DNA of 64,000 bases from an uncultured Paracoccaceae bacterium (GCA_947489325.1 CANLDA010000009.1:1-64000); one strand, 5' to 3'; positions 50,172-59,133 are shown, numbered from the stretch's first letter. Numbers and translations are program-made. The notes: generated by a model not told the origin, from the sequence alone.

Positions 50172-50555
50172 ATGCTCGCATTATTAGAAAAACTTTTTCC
50201 GCAAACAACCGCTCGCCAATTACATTATCTCATTCTGGACTACTGGGGCATGTTGCCTCTTGGAATTGGCTTTCTTGCGTTTTCGATTTGGTTCTTCACA
50301 TCGTTTTCCATAGAACAACGTCATTTCTCTGGATTTGTGATCGGCAAGGTTATTCATATCTATGAAAGCTCGTCAGAAACATCAGGCTTTCGATTGTATG
50401 CTCAGGCCGAGTTACCCCAAGGAGCTCGTGTTTTTGTCAAAACAAGGTCGTATGGCCTTGCTGCGGGCACTTTGGAAACACTGTGCCTTAGACGCACAAC
50501 ATCCGCCTCTGGCAATAATCGGTACAGCTGGGTTTCAATGCACAATTGCAAATGA
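50172..50555 (+). CDS. hypothetical single-span membrane protein
   Basis: A 127-residue protein. The N-terminal part holds one hydrophobic span (YWGMLPLGIGFLAFSIWFF). The rest (FSGFVIGKVIHIYESSSETSGFRLYAQAELPQGARVFVKTRS) looks like a small beta domain such as those of DUF3592-like proteins, though I would not assign it. Start ATG 50172 is chosen so that the membrane segment is near the N-terminus. It is convergent with rpsI across a terminator. Confidence 0.5.
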   Translation: MLALLEKLFPQTTARQLHYLILDYWGMLPLGIGFLAFSIWFFTSFSIEQRHFSGFVIGKVIHIYESSSETSGFRLYAQAELPQGARVFVKTRSYGLAAGTLETLCLRRTTSASGNNRYSWVSMHNCK

Positions 50556-50583
50556 AAAAGGCCGCCCAAACAGGACGGCCTTT
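50555..50583. terminator. bidirectional terminator downstream of rpsI
   Basis: AAAGGCCG pairs with CGGCCTTT around an 11-nt loop. Five T follow on the minus strand, which suits the rplM-rpsI transcript, and a short T run on the plus strand. Confidence 0.75.
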
Positions 50584-50605
50584 CCAAATTCGTAGAACGA
50601 ACCGA

Positions 50606-51091
50606 TTAACGCTTGGAGAACTGGAAGCTCTTACGCGCTTTGGCTTTACCGTATTTCTTACGCTCAACAACGCGGCTGTCACGGGTCAGGAAGCCTGCCG
50701 CTTTCAGCGCGCCGCGCAAGGAGGGTTCATACAGTTGCAGTGCCTTGGAGATACCGTGCTTTACCGCACCGGCCTGACCAGACAAACCGCCGCCTTTAAC
50801 GGTGGCGTAAACGTCGAATTCACCTTCAACACCCGCAACCGAGAAAGGCTGCGCCAGGATCATTTGCAGAACCGGACGTGCAAAGTATTCGTTCATTGTT
50901 TTGCCGTTGACTTGAACCTTGCCGGAACCCGGCTTGATCCAAACGCGTGCAACTGCGTCTTTACGCTTACCAGTCGCATATGCACGACCCAGTTCGTCGC
51001 GTACAGGCTCACGTGGGGCCGCTTCGACTACAACAGCTTCGTCACCAGCAACGGCGCTCAGCTCTTCGAGAGAATTGATTTGATCAGCCAT
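50606..51091 (-). CDS. rpsI: 30S ribosomal protein S9
   Basis: 161 residues. An alphaproteobacterial acidic N-terminal extension of about 35 residues precedes the core ([25 protein letters not shown]..., ending [11 protein letters not shown]). The C-terminal tail reaches the ribosomal P site. It is cotranscribed with rplM, 3 bp apart. Confidence 0.98.
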   Translation of the reverse strand: MADQINSLEELSAVAGDEAVVVEAAPREPVRDELGRAYATGKRKDAVARVWIKPGSGKVQVNGKTMNEYFARPVLQMILAQPFSVAGVEGEFDVYATVKGGGLSGQAGAVKHGISKALQLYEPSLRGALKAAGFLTRDSRVVERKKYGKAKARKSFQFSKR

Positions 51092-51094
51092 TGA

Positions 51095-51556
51095 TTAGCT
51101 CCGCGTGTTCTTGGAGTTCATGGATTTCACATCCAGCACTTCTGGCGCTTGCGCCTCGTGTGGGTGCTCGGAACCGGCATAAACGCGCAGGTTGGTCATG
51201 ACATGACGGCTCAGGCGGTTGCCTGGCAGCATGCGCTTGACGGCTGCGGTCACAACGCGCTCTGGATGCGCGCCTTCCAGGATTTCACCAGCGGTACGGT
51301 GTTTGATGCCGCCCGGGTGGCCTGTGTGCCAATAGTATTTTTTGTCGCTGCGTTTTTTGCCAGTCATCTGGATTTTGTCAGCATTTACGATGATGACATT
51401 ATCACCCATGTCCATGTGGGGGGTGAAAGATGGCTTGTGCTTGCCGCGCAGGCGCATGGCAACAATCGACGCCAAACGGCCCAGCACGACGCCTTCGGCG
51501 TCGATGATGATCCATTTTTTCTCGATGTCTGCCGGTGTAGCAGAGAAGGTTTTCAT
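51095..51556 (-). CDS. rplM: 50S ribosomal protein L13
   Basis: 153 residues with the family blocks [49 protein letters not shown] and [19 protein letters not shown]. It is the first gene of the rplM-rpsI operon. The 159-bp region to its right, up to the MocR gene end, holds its promoter and no other gene. Confidence 0.98.
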   Translation of the reverse strand: MKTFSATPADIEKKWIIIDAEGVVLGRLASIVAMRLRGKHKPSFTPHMDMGDNVIIVNADKIQMTGKKRSDKKYYWHTGHPGGIKHRTAGEILEGAHPERVVTAAVKRMLPGNRLSRHVMTNLRVYAGSEHPHEAQAPEVLDVKSMNSKNTRS

Positions 51557-51715
51557 GATGGTCTACCCAAAGTTTGGTTGACAGATACGCCGCAACCCGA
51601 CGTATCGAAATGCGATGGGCGGGTTATAAACGGGTATGATGCACAGTCAAGCGCAACATTTTCGTTTTAAGCAAGCAAAATCAATATCTTACAAAATAGG
51701 TATTATATTACCCCA

Positions 51716-53134
51716 CTAAATATCCACCCCAACAGGAGGCTGAGTCAGTAAATCGGACATCTTTTGCAATTCTGCCTCGAATACATGCTGCGGAATATGG
51801 GCATTTATCCCTAGGCGCACGGCATTGGGGGCATGCCCATCAGCCAGCGCAAATTCATCTGCGGGTTTAATCCGAATACCCAGTGCATCACAGGCGCGCA
51901 TAAACGTCGAACCACGCCAGCCTTGCGGCAAATGCAACCAAATAAAGGGCACATTGGGTCGCCATTCGATTTCCCAACGGCCCAGCACGTTCACCGCCAC
52001 TTGTACGCGCCGCAGGATAACGGCCTGCACCTGTTTGCGAATGCGTTCGGCCTCGCCCGTGTTCAAAAGCTCGGTGCATAGATTCAACATCGGTTGTGGC
52101 AGGCCGTAAAATGTCGATTGCGCCACCTGTCGCGCCGTCGCCGCCTGCTCTCGGGGACAAGCGACAAACCCAAAGCGGATGGCTGCGGAAACGGATTTTG
52201 TGAGCGACGACACATACCACGCCCGCTCTGGGCATAATTCGCGGTAAGCTGGTTCATCCGGGCGGGTCACACAATGGCAATCATCCTCGATGATCTGCAA
52301 CTGATACCGCCGGGCGATCTCGCAAATTTCCTGACGGCGGCGCAACGTGGTGCGACGCGTGCTGGGGCTGTGGACCTCTGCTGAGGTCAGCAACACCTGC
52401 CCCCCATGTCGGCGCAAGGTGTCCTCAAGCCGATCCGGGCGCATCCCGTCTTGGTCCATTTCAACACCGATGACCTGCGTGCGTAACAAGCGTCCTGCAT
52501 GACGCACACCGGGATAAGTCAGCTCTTCTGTCACGACCACAGGGTTGGCGCCATGCAGCACCGATTGCAACGCGATCATCACCCCATTTTGCGCACCCAG
52601 CGCCAAGACAATGTCATCGACTTTCAACCGCCCAACCCTGTCCGGTCCGATCCAGTTCACCACAGCTTGGCGTGCGGCATAATCACTGAGAGGCGTCGGG
52701 CAATCCGTATAATTGTGCCCCGGTTCCGCAGCCTGTTTGGCCAGAATGCGCTGAATGGTGGCGCTTTGGCCCACATCCGGCACGCGCACACCACGCAGGT
52801 TAATATCGTCGGGTTGATATACTGTCATCAACGATTCAGGAGGGATGGGCGATTCCAGTCGTTCCTGCGCCACAAACGTGCCGCGTCCAACAGTAGACTC
52901 CAACAGCCCCTCATCCACCGCCATCTTATAGGCCCGCGCAACCGTACCGGGCGTTATCCCCAACTGCCACGCCAGTTCTCGCACTGGCGGCATCTTGTAT
53001 CCGGGCTCCAACTGCCCAGATCGCACGGCTGTTCGCAAGGATTGTATCAATACAATATACTTCGGATCGCGGGTATCAGTGAAACTTGGCGGCCATATTG
53101 TATCAGTCACAATGTTTTCCTGTACGAGAATCAT
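51716..53134 (-). CDS. MocR-type (GntR/aminotransferase) transcription regulator
   Basis: A 472-residue PLP-dependent regulator. Residues about 25-95 are a GntR winged helix (LRTAVRSGQLEPGYKMPPVRELAWQLGITPGTVARAYK). From about 130 on there is a class I aminotransferase fold with VVTEELTYPGVRHAG, IIEDDCHC and the PLP lysine in SSLTKSVSAAIRFGF. Family members include PdxR, GabR and TauR; the effector here is unknown. It is divergent from a DUF1127 gene, and the motif ATTGTATC recurs around the shared promoter, so self-regulation and control of the neighbour are likely. Confidence 0.88.
   Translation of the reverse strand: MILVQENIVTDTIWPPSFTDTRDPKYIVLIQSLRTAVRSGQLEPGYKMPPVRELAWQLGITPGTVARAYKMAVDEGLLESTVGRGTFVAQERLESPIPPESLMTVYQPDDINLRGVRVPDVGQSATIQRILAKQAAEPGHNYTDCPTPLSDYAARQAVVNWIGPDRVGRLKVDDIVLALGAQNGVMIALQSVLHGANPVVVTEELTYPGVRHAGRLLRTQVIGVEMDQDGMRPDRLEDTLRRHGGQVLLTSAEVHSPSTRRTTLRRRQEICEIARRYQLQIIEDDCHCVTRPDEPAYRELCPERAWYVSSLTKSVSAAIRFGFVACPREQAATARQVAQSTFYGLPQPMLNLCTELLNTGEAERIRKQVQAVILRRVQVAVNVLGRWEIEWRPNVPFIWLHLPQGWRGSTFMRACDALGIRIKPADEFALADGHAPNAVRLGINAHIPQHVFEAELQKMSDLLTQPPVGVDI
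53041..53056. promoter_or_regulatory. operator-like palindrome inside the MocR gene 5' end
   Basis: ATTGTATCAATACAAT, a perfect 7-2-7 inverted repeat, is identical to the copy at 53171-53186 and lies about 80 bp inside the regulator's coding sequence. A weaker relative (ATTGTATCAGTCACAAT) lies between them at 53097-53113. Confidence 0.6.
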
Positions 53135-53170
53135 TTGGTATTGTACTCATTCATTGTAACAAAGCTACGC

Positions 53171-53186
53171 ATTGTATCAATACAAT
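53171..53186. promoter_or_regulatory. operator-like palindrome between MocR and DUF1127 genes
   Basis: This is the second copy of ATTGTATCAATACAAT, 18 bp before the DUF1127 start. A pair of direct ATTGTA repeats (53140-53145 and 53153-53158) is also in the 69-bp spacer. Several spaced copies suit a MocR dimer. Confidence 0.65.
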
Positions 53187-53203
53187 TAATAGGAATTGGT
53201 CCC

Positions 53204-53437
53204 ATGACACACCTGACCGCACAGCACACTGATCAACTTTCCCATCTGGCTCTCAACCACCCTCTTCCGGTTGTTGCCCAGTGGGCGTTGTCTTTTGCGC
53301 TGCTGGTCACGGTATGGGATCGGCGCGTGCGCACCAGACGAGCCCTCGCACGGCTGGATGCGGCGCGCCTTCAGGATATTGGCATCTCCCCCGAGGACGC
53401 CCGCGCGGAGGTTCTCAAGAAATTCTGGCATGTCTGA
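53204..53437 (+). CDS. DUF1127 family small protein
   Basis: A 77-residue protein whose C-terminal half carries the DUF1127 core (ARLDAARLQDIGISPEDARAEVLKKFWHV). A hydrophobic stretch (PVVAQWALSFALLVTVW) precedes it. DUF1127 proteins in Rhodobacter and Agrobacterium act in RNA binding and stress or phosphate responses; the role here is inferred at best. The ribosome site AGGAATTGGTCCC precedes ATG 53204. It is divergent from the MocR gene with shared operator sites and is closed by a strong terminator. Confidence 0.83.
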   Translation: MTHLTAQHTDQLSHLALNHPLPVVAQWALSFALLVTVWDRRVRTRRALARLDAARLQDIGISPEDARAEVLKKFWHV

Positions 53438-53461
53438 TCCCCGTCGGACACCAGATAGACT

Positions 53462-53487
53462 GGCCGGGGCACGCCCCGGCCTTTTTT
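53462..53487 (+). terminator. intrinsic terminator after DUF1127 gene
   Basis: GGCCGGGG pairs with CCCCGGCC around CACG, followed by six T. Confidence 0.92.
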
Positions 53488-53523
53488 GTTGCACCGCCCT
53501 GCCCACAAGCGTATCGCCAATTC

Positions 53524-54438
53524 ATGTCTGATATGTCACCCCCTTCACGCGCGCAGACCCATCGGCAAGCCAACATCACGGGCAGCCTTTGGATGGTCCT
53601 TGCGATGGCCTGTTTTGCGCTTGAAGACGTGTTGATAAAGGCCCTTGCCGCAGCCTTGCCAATTGCACAGATTCTGATCCTGTTTGGCGCGGGCGGGGCG
53701 CTGATGTTTGCCATTTTGGCACGTGCACGCGATGAACGGCTGTACAGCCCTCAAGTTTTATATCGCCCGATGCGCATCCGCGTTGTTTTTGAGATTCTCG
53801 GACGACTATTTTACGTTCTGGCCATTGCGCTGGCCCCGCTTTCGTCGGCCACTGCAATTCTTCAGGCCACCCCCATCGTTGTTGTTGCCGGGGCCGCGAT
53901 ATTTTTTGGCGAGATCGTGGGCTGGCGCAGATGGGCTGCGATTTGCGTGGGCCTTATCGGGGTGCTGATCATCCTGCGCCCCACGTCTGACAGTTTCACA
54001 ATCTATTCCGTGTTGGCAGTTCTTGGCATGCTTGGCTTTGCCGGGCGCGACCTTGCCAGCCGCGCGGCTCCTGCATCATTAAGCACCTCTATCCTTGGTC
54101 TATATGGATTTCTTTCGGTGATCGTCGCAGGTGGCCTCTTTACCCTTTATGAGGACCGCCCCTTTGGGATGATCACATTTGACGAGGCCCCTTATGTGCT
54201 GGGCGCCGTAATCTGTGGCGTGGTGGCCTATGGCAGCCTGATGAATGCCATGCGCACGGGCGAAGTTTCAACTGTCACTCCATTTCGATATACTCGCCTG
54301 TTGTTTGGATTGGCTTGCGGCGTGATCTTGTTTCACGAAACCATTGACCTGCCTATGATGGTTGGGTGTGGGCTGATTGTGGTGTCAGGGCTTTATATTA
54401 TGTGGCGCGGCACGCGACTGGGGCCTGCCACCCCATAA
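53524..54438 (+). CDS. EamA/DMT-superfamily transporter
   Basis: A 304-residue, ten-helix membrane protein. It has repeat 1 GSLWMVLAMACFALEDVLIKALAAALPIAQILILFG and repeat 2 from about YSVLAVLGMLGFAGRDLASR, with the interior TPFRYTRLLFGLACGVILFHE. It resembles drug/metabolite permeases such as the RarD or SAM-transporter branch; the solute is not evident. Start ATG 53524 is used. It is the third EamA-type transporter in the window; the copies are not tandem duplicates. Confidence 0.85.
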   Translation: MSDMSPPSRAQTHRQANITGSLWMVLAMACFALEDVLIKALAAALPIAQILILFGAGGALMFAILARARDERLYSPQVLYRPMRIRVVFEILGRLFYVLAIALAPLSSATAILQATPIVVVAGAAIFFGEIVGWRRWAAICVGLIGVLIILRPTSDSFTIYSVLAVLGMLGFAGRDLASRAAPASLSTSILGLYGFLSVIVAGGLFTLYEDRPFGMITFDEAPYVLGAVICGVVAYGSLMNAMRTGEVSTVTPFRYTRLLFGLACGVILFHETIDLPMMVGCGLIVVSGLYIMWRGTRLGPATP

Positions 54439-54475
54439 GCCACATCGCCTGCGGATATTTGAGGCAACGACATGG

Positions 54476-55390
54476 TTAGCCTACTTCTTGGCGAAACCAA
54501 TCTCCCACTTGATCCAGAACATCATCGGCCACTCTCCCCCGGCGTATTTCAAGGGAATAGGCGGTTTTTTCGCCCTGAATGGGCTGACCGATCCGCACAA
54601 GCTTGCCGCTTTGTAAAAGGTCTTCGATCAAGTGTACCCAACCCAGCCCGACACCTTCGCCTTCGGCCACGGCCTGTATCATGAAGTCATAGTTGGAAAA
54701 CACATACCGGTCGCGCGGCAATTCATAAGCGATATTCCAACGGGCAAACCAGCTTTGCCAATTCATAAACTGTGAGTCTCGCTCGTCATAATGCATAAGC
54801 GGCAATGTCAGGAGCGTTTCCGCGTGGCGCGGGTCCAATAAAGTTGGATGACGGGCCAAAAACTCGGGACTGCACACCGGTGTCACCACTTCGGGAAACA
54901 GCGGCACGCGTTCGTGTTCTGATGTTTGATCCCCGGTCCACACCACAATCAGATCGGCAGTGTCGCGATCAAACCCGCTAAGCCAATCGGTGGCGGCAAC
55001 ATGCACAGGATATTCCCCAATGGCCTGACGCAACCCCGAGAACCGCGGCATTAACCAGCCATTGGCAAACCCAAAACTGCACGCCAGTGTCAAACCTTCT
55101 GGGCGCAGGTTGGCTTGAATGGCGCGTGCCTCTTGTTCAACATGACCAAAGCCCAACGCCACCGCTGTGGCCAGTTGTTCACCTGCTGCTGTTAGGCGCA
55201 GGCGGTTATGGTCGCGGCTGAATACCTCACATTCCAAAGCATCTTCGATCCGGCGAATGTGATGGCTGACCGTGGGTTGCGAAATATTCAATTCCTGACT
55301 GGCGCGCGTAAAGCTTTGATGGCGCGCGGCGGCCTCAAACACGGGCAATGCAGATAGCATGGATTGCGTTAGGCGGAATCGTTGCTGCAT
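54476..55390 (-). CDS. LysR family regulator (GcvA-like)
   Basis: A 304-residue regulator. The helix-turn-helix is in the first 65 residues (LSALPVFEAAARHQSFTRASQELNISQPTVSHHIRRIED). The effector domain has the layout of GcvA/AmpR relatives (SFGFANGWLMPRF, ADLIVVWTGD, GVGLGWVHLIEDLLQSGKLVRI). It is divergent from the UroD-like gene, and a perfect palindrome covers its own start codon. It probably controls that neighbour and itself; the ligand is unknown. Confidence 0.87.
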   Translation of the reverse strand: MQQRFRLTQSMLSALPVFEAAARHQSFTRASQELNISQPTVSHHIRRIEDALECEVFSRDHNRLRLTAAGEQLATAVALGFGHVEQEARAIQANLRPEGLTLACSFGFANGWLMPRFSGLRQAIGEYPVHVAATDWLSGFDRDTADLIVVWTGDQTSEHERVPLFPEVVTPVCSPEFLARHPTLLDPRHAETLLTLPLMHYDERDSQFMNWQSWFARWNIAYELPRDRYVFSNYDFMIQAVAEGEGVGLGWVHLIEDLLQSGKLVRIGQPIQGEKTAYSLEIRRGRVADDVLDQVGDWFRQEVG

Positions 55391-55407
55391 AGATAAAATC
55401 TATGCAG
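55385..55407. promoter_or_regulatory. LysR operator palindrome
   Basis: CTGCATAGAT and ATCTATGCAG form a perfect 10-3-10 inverted repeat that spans the regulator's start codon and faces the UroD-like gene 73 bp away. It contains the T-N11-A core expected of LysR sites. Confidence 0.65.
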
Positions 55408-55479
55408 TGGATCGAAATTTGACCAGTGTTTTATATAACATCTCTCACCTAACATCGGATTTAACTGATGGAGGTTCGT

Positions 55480-56673
55480 ATGAACGGTCGTGAAAGATTT
55501 CTGTGTGCTTTAAACCGTGGCATCCCTGATCGGGTGCCTGTCTTTGATTGGATCGATGAAAAGGTCGTCTGGGGTATGGCGGATTTGTTGGGCTGGGATG
55601 TGTCTGGACGTCCAACCGAAGGCGAAGCCACCCGTCACGGTGAAGAAACCGAAGAGGTGCTGCGCATCTATTGTGATCTGATCGACGAATTGAGTCTGGA
55701 CGCCACTTGGTCAGCCTATTCCACCAATCTTTTGCCAGAAACCAAGGATTGGGGTTGGGATAAATATGGGCGCGGGTTCATGTTGTCCGATCACGGCATT
55801 CCGGCGATTATGGCCAGTGGATTAAAGACGCTAGAAGATGTTCAGAACTTCTCTATGGCTGACCTGCTGCAGCGCAATGATTTTCGTATGCTCGAATACA
55901 TGGTCAATCGCTTTGGTCGCGAAAAGTTCCATCTGCAATCCATCAATGGCCCCTTTCAAGAGGGATGGCTGGCCCGCGGCGGCATGGACAAAAGCTTTGT
56001 CGATATGGGGGCAGATCCGGACATGGCCCACGCGGTCGGTCGCCTGACCACCGATTTCAACAAGGCCTGTATCGACATTGCCCATGATATTGGTGCGGAT
56101 GGCGTGATCCTTGATGGGGATCTAACGGGCAATGATTACATGTTGATGTCGATGGATCATTTCCGCCAATTCATCAAACCCTATAAGAAAGAGATCGTCG
56201 ATTACGTCCATTCCAAAGGTATGAAGGTGATGAAGCATTCGGATGGCAATATGTGGGCCTTGATGGATGAAATGATGGATATCGGTTTTGATGGTTTTCA
56301 TCCAGTACAGCCGCAATGCATGAATTTAGCCGAAGTTAAAGCGTGGTTTTCAGGGCAATGCGCGATGTTTGGCAATGTGGATTGCCTGGATCTTCTGGTC
56401 TTTGGCACGCCTGACATGGTGGACGCAGCCGTTAAACAGACCATCGCCGAGGGCAGCCATGGCGGCGGGCATATCCTGTGCTCGTCCAACTCGCTTCATC
56501 CAGGAGTGTTACCTGAAAACGCGTTGGCAATGTTTCGCGCGGCCAAAGCCTATGGCAAATACGGAGAGCTGCCAACGCAAATTACCGTGGATAAAGAGGC
56601 GTTGGATATGTCGGTGTTGGCCAAAGAACCCACCCGTCGTCGTGAACGCCGCAGCGCGCGTCGGGTGGCATAA
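55480..56673 (+). CDS. uroporphyrinogen decarboxylase family (UroD-like) methyltransferase
   Basis: A 397-residue TIM-barrel protein of the URO-D/MtaA/CmuA superfamily. It has MNGRERFLCALNRGIPDRVPVFDW at the start, VILDGDLTGND in the barrel, KHSDGNMWALMDEMMDIGFDGFHPVQPQC, and GGGHILCSSNSLHPG near the end. The H/C residues fit the zinc site of corrinoid-linked methyltransferases rather than true haem enzymes. Start ATG 55480 is set by GGAGG six bases upstream; the ATG at 55468 overlaps that site. It is probably controlled by the divergent LysR. The methyl donor is unknown. Confidence 0.82.
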   Translation: MNGRERFLCALNRGIPDRVPVFDWIDEKVVWGMADLLGWDVSGRPTEGEATRHGEETEEVLRIYCDLIDELSLDATWSAYSTNLLPETKDWGWDKYGRGFMLSDHGIPAIMASGLKTLEDVQNFSMADLLQRNDFRMLEYMVNRFGREKFHLQSINGPFQEGWLARGGMDKSFVDMGADPDMAHAVGRLTTDFNKACIDIAHDIGADGVILDGDLTGNDYMLMSMDHFRQFIKPYKKEIVDYVHSKGMKVMKHSDGNMWALMDEMMDIGFDGFHPVQPQCMNLAEVKAWFSGQCAMFGNVDCLDLLVFGTPDMVDAAVKQTIAEGSHGGGHILCSSNSLHPGVLPENALAMFRAAKAYGKYGELPTQITVDKEALDMSVLAKEPTRRRERRSARRVA

Positions 56674-56718
56674 GGTGTCCTTTTCTTTGTGCTTTCTGAT
56701 CTGAAGGAGATTTCAGCG

Positions 56719-57363
56719 TTAAAAGCGGTATCGCATCCGTAAATCAGCCATCAGACCAAAGCTGAACATCGCGGGCCCAGGGGCTGCCGCCACACCTGCG
56801 GCCCGCAACCGCTGTCCAACCCAGCTATTGCAGGTTTGAAATAGATGATACCGCTCAGTTCCTTTGAAAAAGCCGCTCACCCCATACAGCCCTGCCCCCA
56901 GCAACAGAGGATCAGCTGCTCCTTCCTCAATAGAGGCCATCAAGCGACGCATACCTGCGTTGCTCAATCGTATTTCAAATCGGTCTGAATGGACAAACGC
57001 CTGTGTCGCGTGGCCTTGGCCTGTCGCCACGTGCAAAACGCTTTCGCTGGGCACCAACAAAGCATGTGCGGCAATCGCTAAGGTCACATCGGCAAAGCTG
57101 GGTGTATTGGCGTAAAACCCAGCGTCCCCCCAACCAAATTCAAACCAGTGTGCCTGCGGAAACACCGCAAGCCAGTGCTGCGACATCTGCCCACCATATT
57201 GCGCCACATCTTCACGCGTCAGCAAAAGCCCTGCGTGATATCCATGATCCACCACCCAAATCGTGCGCCCTTCAGGATCAACCATACCTTTTTCTTCAAA
57301 GGCTATGAAACGCGTAGCGATCCATAATATCAGGGCCACAGCCCCCCAGCGGCGCCATTTCAT
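56719..57363 (-). CDS. DUF2459 family membrane-anchored protein
   Basis: A 214-residue protein with one N-terminal hydrophobic segment (WGAVALILWIATRFIAF). IWVVDHGYHAGLLL, WFEFGWGDAGFY and FQTCNSWVGQRLRAAGV are the signature blocks of DUF2459 (TIGR02117). The His/Cys pattern hints at a hydrolase of the NlpC or transglutaminase type, which I cannot prove. It overlaps the thioesterase stop by ATGA, so the two are coupled. Confidence 0.85.
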   Translation of the reverse strand: MKWRRWGAVALILWIATRFIAFEEKGMVDPEGRTIWVVDHGYHAGLLLTREDVAQYGGQMSQHWLAVFPQAHWFEFGWGDAGFYANTPSFADVTLAIAAHALLVPSESVLHVATGQGHATQAFVHSDRFEIRLSNAGMRRLMASIEEGAADPLLLGAGLYGVSGFFKGTERYHLFQTCNSWVGQRLRAAGVAAAPGPAMFSFGLMADLRMRYRF

Positions 57364-57782
57364 TTGGCGGGCGGGATAGAATAAGTCAGACTCGCGCGTG
57401 CGACAGGATTTTGTGATCCATCGGAAAAGATCAGCACGTCAATCACCGCCAGCGCCTTACCCAACTTCAGCAATCGTGCATTGGCGATCAGATCGACGCC
57501 CGCCGCCGGTTTGCGCATGAAATCAATAGAGCAATTAGTGGTCACAGCCAACGCCTCGCGCCCGATGGGGGCCATGGTGGCGACATAGGCCGCAACATCC
57601 GCCAGCGCAAACATAGACGGACCAGACACCGTGCCGCCCGGCCGCAAGTGCCGATTCTGCACATTCATACGCATCTGCACCGTTTCACCATCCAGATGTT
57701 CCAGCGTGAAATCATCACGCATTTGCGGAAACACCTCAGCCAGAAATTCCGACATTTCCGTCACGTTCATTTTGGCTTGCAT
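57360..57782 (-). CDS. PaaI-type hotdog thioesterase
   Basis: A 140-residue single hotdog-fold enzyme. The motif RHLRPGGTVSGPSMFALADVAAYVA resembles the HGGxxxxLaD active-site helix of PaaI-family acyl-CoA thioesterases; TTNCSIDFMRKP and LLKLGKALAVIDV follow. Start ATG 57782 follows GAGGAAAGC; ATG 57770 is an alternative. It leads a two-gene unit with DUF2459 and is divergent from an enoyl-CoA hydratase, suggesting acyl-CoA metabolism. Confidence 0.87.
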   Translation of the reverse strand: MQAKMNVTEMSEFLAEVFPQMRDDFTLEHLDGETVQMRMNVQNRHLRPGGTVSGPSMFALADVAAYVATMAPIGREALAVTTNCSIDFMRKPAAGVDLIANARLLKLGKALAVIDVLIFSDGSQNPVARASLTYSIPPAK

Positions 57783-57838
57783 GCTTTCCTCATGGGTTTG
57801 TCATCGCTAGAGTTGCGGCAAACACATCGGAGGGCAAG

Positions 57839-58624
57839 ATGGCAATTCTGGAACGTCACGACGCAAGCGCAGTCGCATATCTGAAAATGAACGCACCATC
57901 GCGCCTGAATGCGCTGTCAGATGAAATGCTGGCAGCCTTGCAAAATGAATTTGACGCCTTGGCACAAGATCAAAGCATCCGCGCGATTGTTCTATCTGGC
58001 GAAGGCAAAGCGTTTTGCGCAGGCCATGACCTGAAACAGATGACAGCAGGACGGCAGGCCGAAGATGGCGGTCAGGCGTATTTCAAAGACTTGTTTGATC
58101 GCTGCGCCACCATGATGCAGACCGTACAGGCCCTGCCCCAACCCGTCATAGCCCAAGTACACGGCATTGCAACGGCCGCTGGCTGTCAGCTTGTCGCGAC
58201 CTGCGATATGGCCGTTGCGGCCGAAGGCACCCGGTTTGGAGTGAACGGCGTGAACATTGGCCTGTTTTGTTCAACCCCCATGGTGGCCCTAACCCGCAAC
58301 ATCGCACGTAAGAAAGCATTTGAAATGCTGACAACAGGAAAATTCATCCCAGCATCCGAGGCCGAAACTCTTGGCCTAATCAACCACGTTGTTCCAGAGG
58401 ATGAATTGGCCACGGCCACAGCCGAGCTTGCCAGTCGCGTTGCGGAAAAACTCTCGGCGGCGGTGAAGATTGGCAAACAGGCATTTTATACACAAATCCA
58501 ACTGCCCACCGATCAGGCCTATGACTATGCAGGCGATGTGATGGTGCAAAATATGCTCTATCGCGACACCGAAGAAGGAATCAGTGCTTTCCTCGAAAAG
58601 CGTCAACCTGAGTGGGACCAATAA
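57839..58624 (+). CDS. enoyl-CoA hydratase/isomerase family protein
   Basis: A 261-residue crotonase-fold enzyme. It shows the oxyanion-hole strand GKAFCAGHDLKQM near residue 60 and the second oxyanion block HGIATAAGCQLVATCDMAVA near 105. The usual catalytic glutamates of hydratases are not clear (GLFCSTPMVAL at the active helix), so it may be an isomerase or another crotonase type. It is divergent from the thioesterase by 56 bp. Confidence 0.87.
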   Translation: MAILERHDASAVAYLKMNAPSRLNALSDEMLAALQNEFDALAQDQSIRAIVLSGEGKAFCAGHDLKQMTAGRQAEDGGQAYFKDLFDRCATMMQTVQALPQPVIAQVHGIATAAGCQLVATCDMAVAAEGTRFGVNGVNIGLFCSTPMVALTRNIARKKAFEMLTTGKFIPASEAETLGLINHVVPEDELATATAELASRVAEKLSAAVKIGKQAFYTQIQLPTDQAYDYAGDVMVQNMLYRDTEEGISAFLEKRQPEWDQ

Positions 58625-59133
58625 ATCCTGCACACGACCTCACCTAAAAGTTGTATCAAATTAGAGCCCTCGCCTGACCAACGGCCAGTCCGTGCCGCTT
58701 TGCAGCAATAGCGCGCAGAAATCCGCCTATGGCTTTTGCGGGCTTCTGACGCAACCTCCCGATTCTATGCTTCGAGTGCCCACAAAAAATCACACCTTTT
58801 CAGCATCTTGCCCTGATTGTTCTCATTTATGCCCCAATTGGGGCCATTGTTTCCAAGGGCGAACCACAGGATTGCCACTTTTGCGCTAGGCGCGCCACGC
58901 CTCACATGTCATAACCAATACATCGCAAATGCGATTAAACGACATGGTTGGTGCTGCACTGACCTCCCTCCAGGATCGGCCTCTCTCCGATCCACCGGGT
59001 CGCAGCATCAGAGTGTTAAAGGCCCGGTAGAGTTTCAATTCAGGAAACTCCCGGGCCTTCACCTTGTCTGGCCACTAAAATCTCCCCTCAACTGCCCCTT
59101 TCCTTGCACTGCGCGATGCCTTATCTGCACGCC
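58625..59133. other. 509-bp region without a supported gene
   Basis: No convincing coding frame is present; the 65-codon frame at 58692-58889 has no ribosome site or family. The region holds a 14-bp palindrome GCCCCAATTGGGGC (58831-58844), a stem GGATCGG/CCGATCC near 58972-58992, and a large hairpin at 59019-59059. It also contains the trmFO promoter. Confidence 0.6.
59019..59059 (+). other. large stable hairpin upstream of trmFO
   Basis: AAGGCCCGG pairs with CCGGGCCTT (9 bp). After a small internal loop, AGTTTC pairs with GAAACT (6 bp) around AATTCAG. It ends 74 bp before the trmFO start. It could be a leader structure, part of a small RNA, or an intergenic repeat. Confidence 0.4.

Noticed and set aside
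41532-54438. Three EamA transporters as one amplified cluster
   Set aside because: They lie apart in different operons and are not close in sequence, so they are ordinary members of a large family.
58692-58889. 65-codon frame as a gene
   Set aside because: No ribosome site, no recognisable domain, and atypical composition for this genome.
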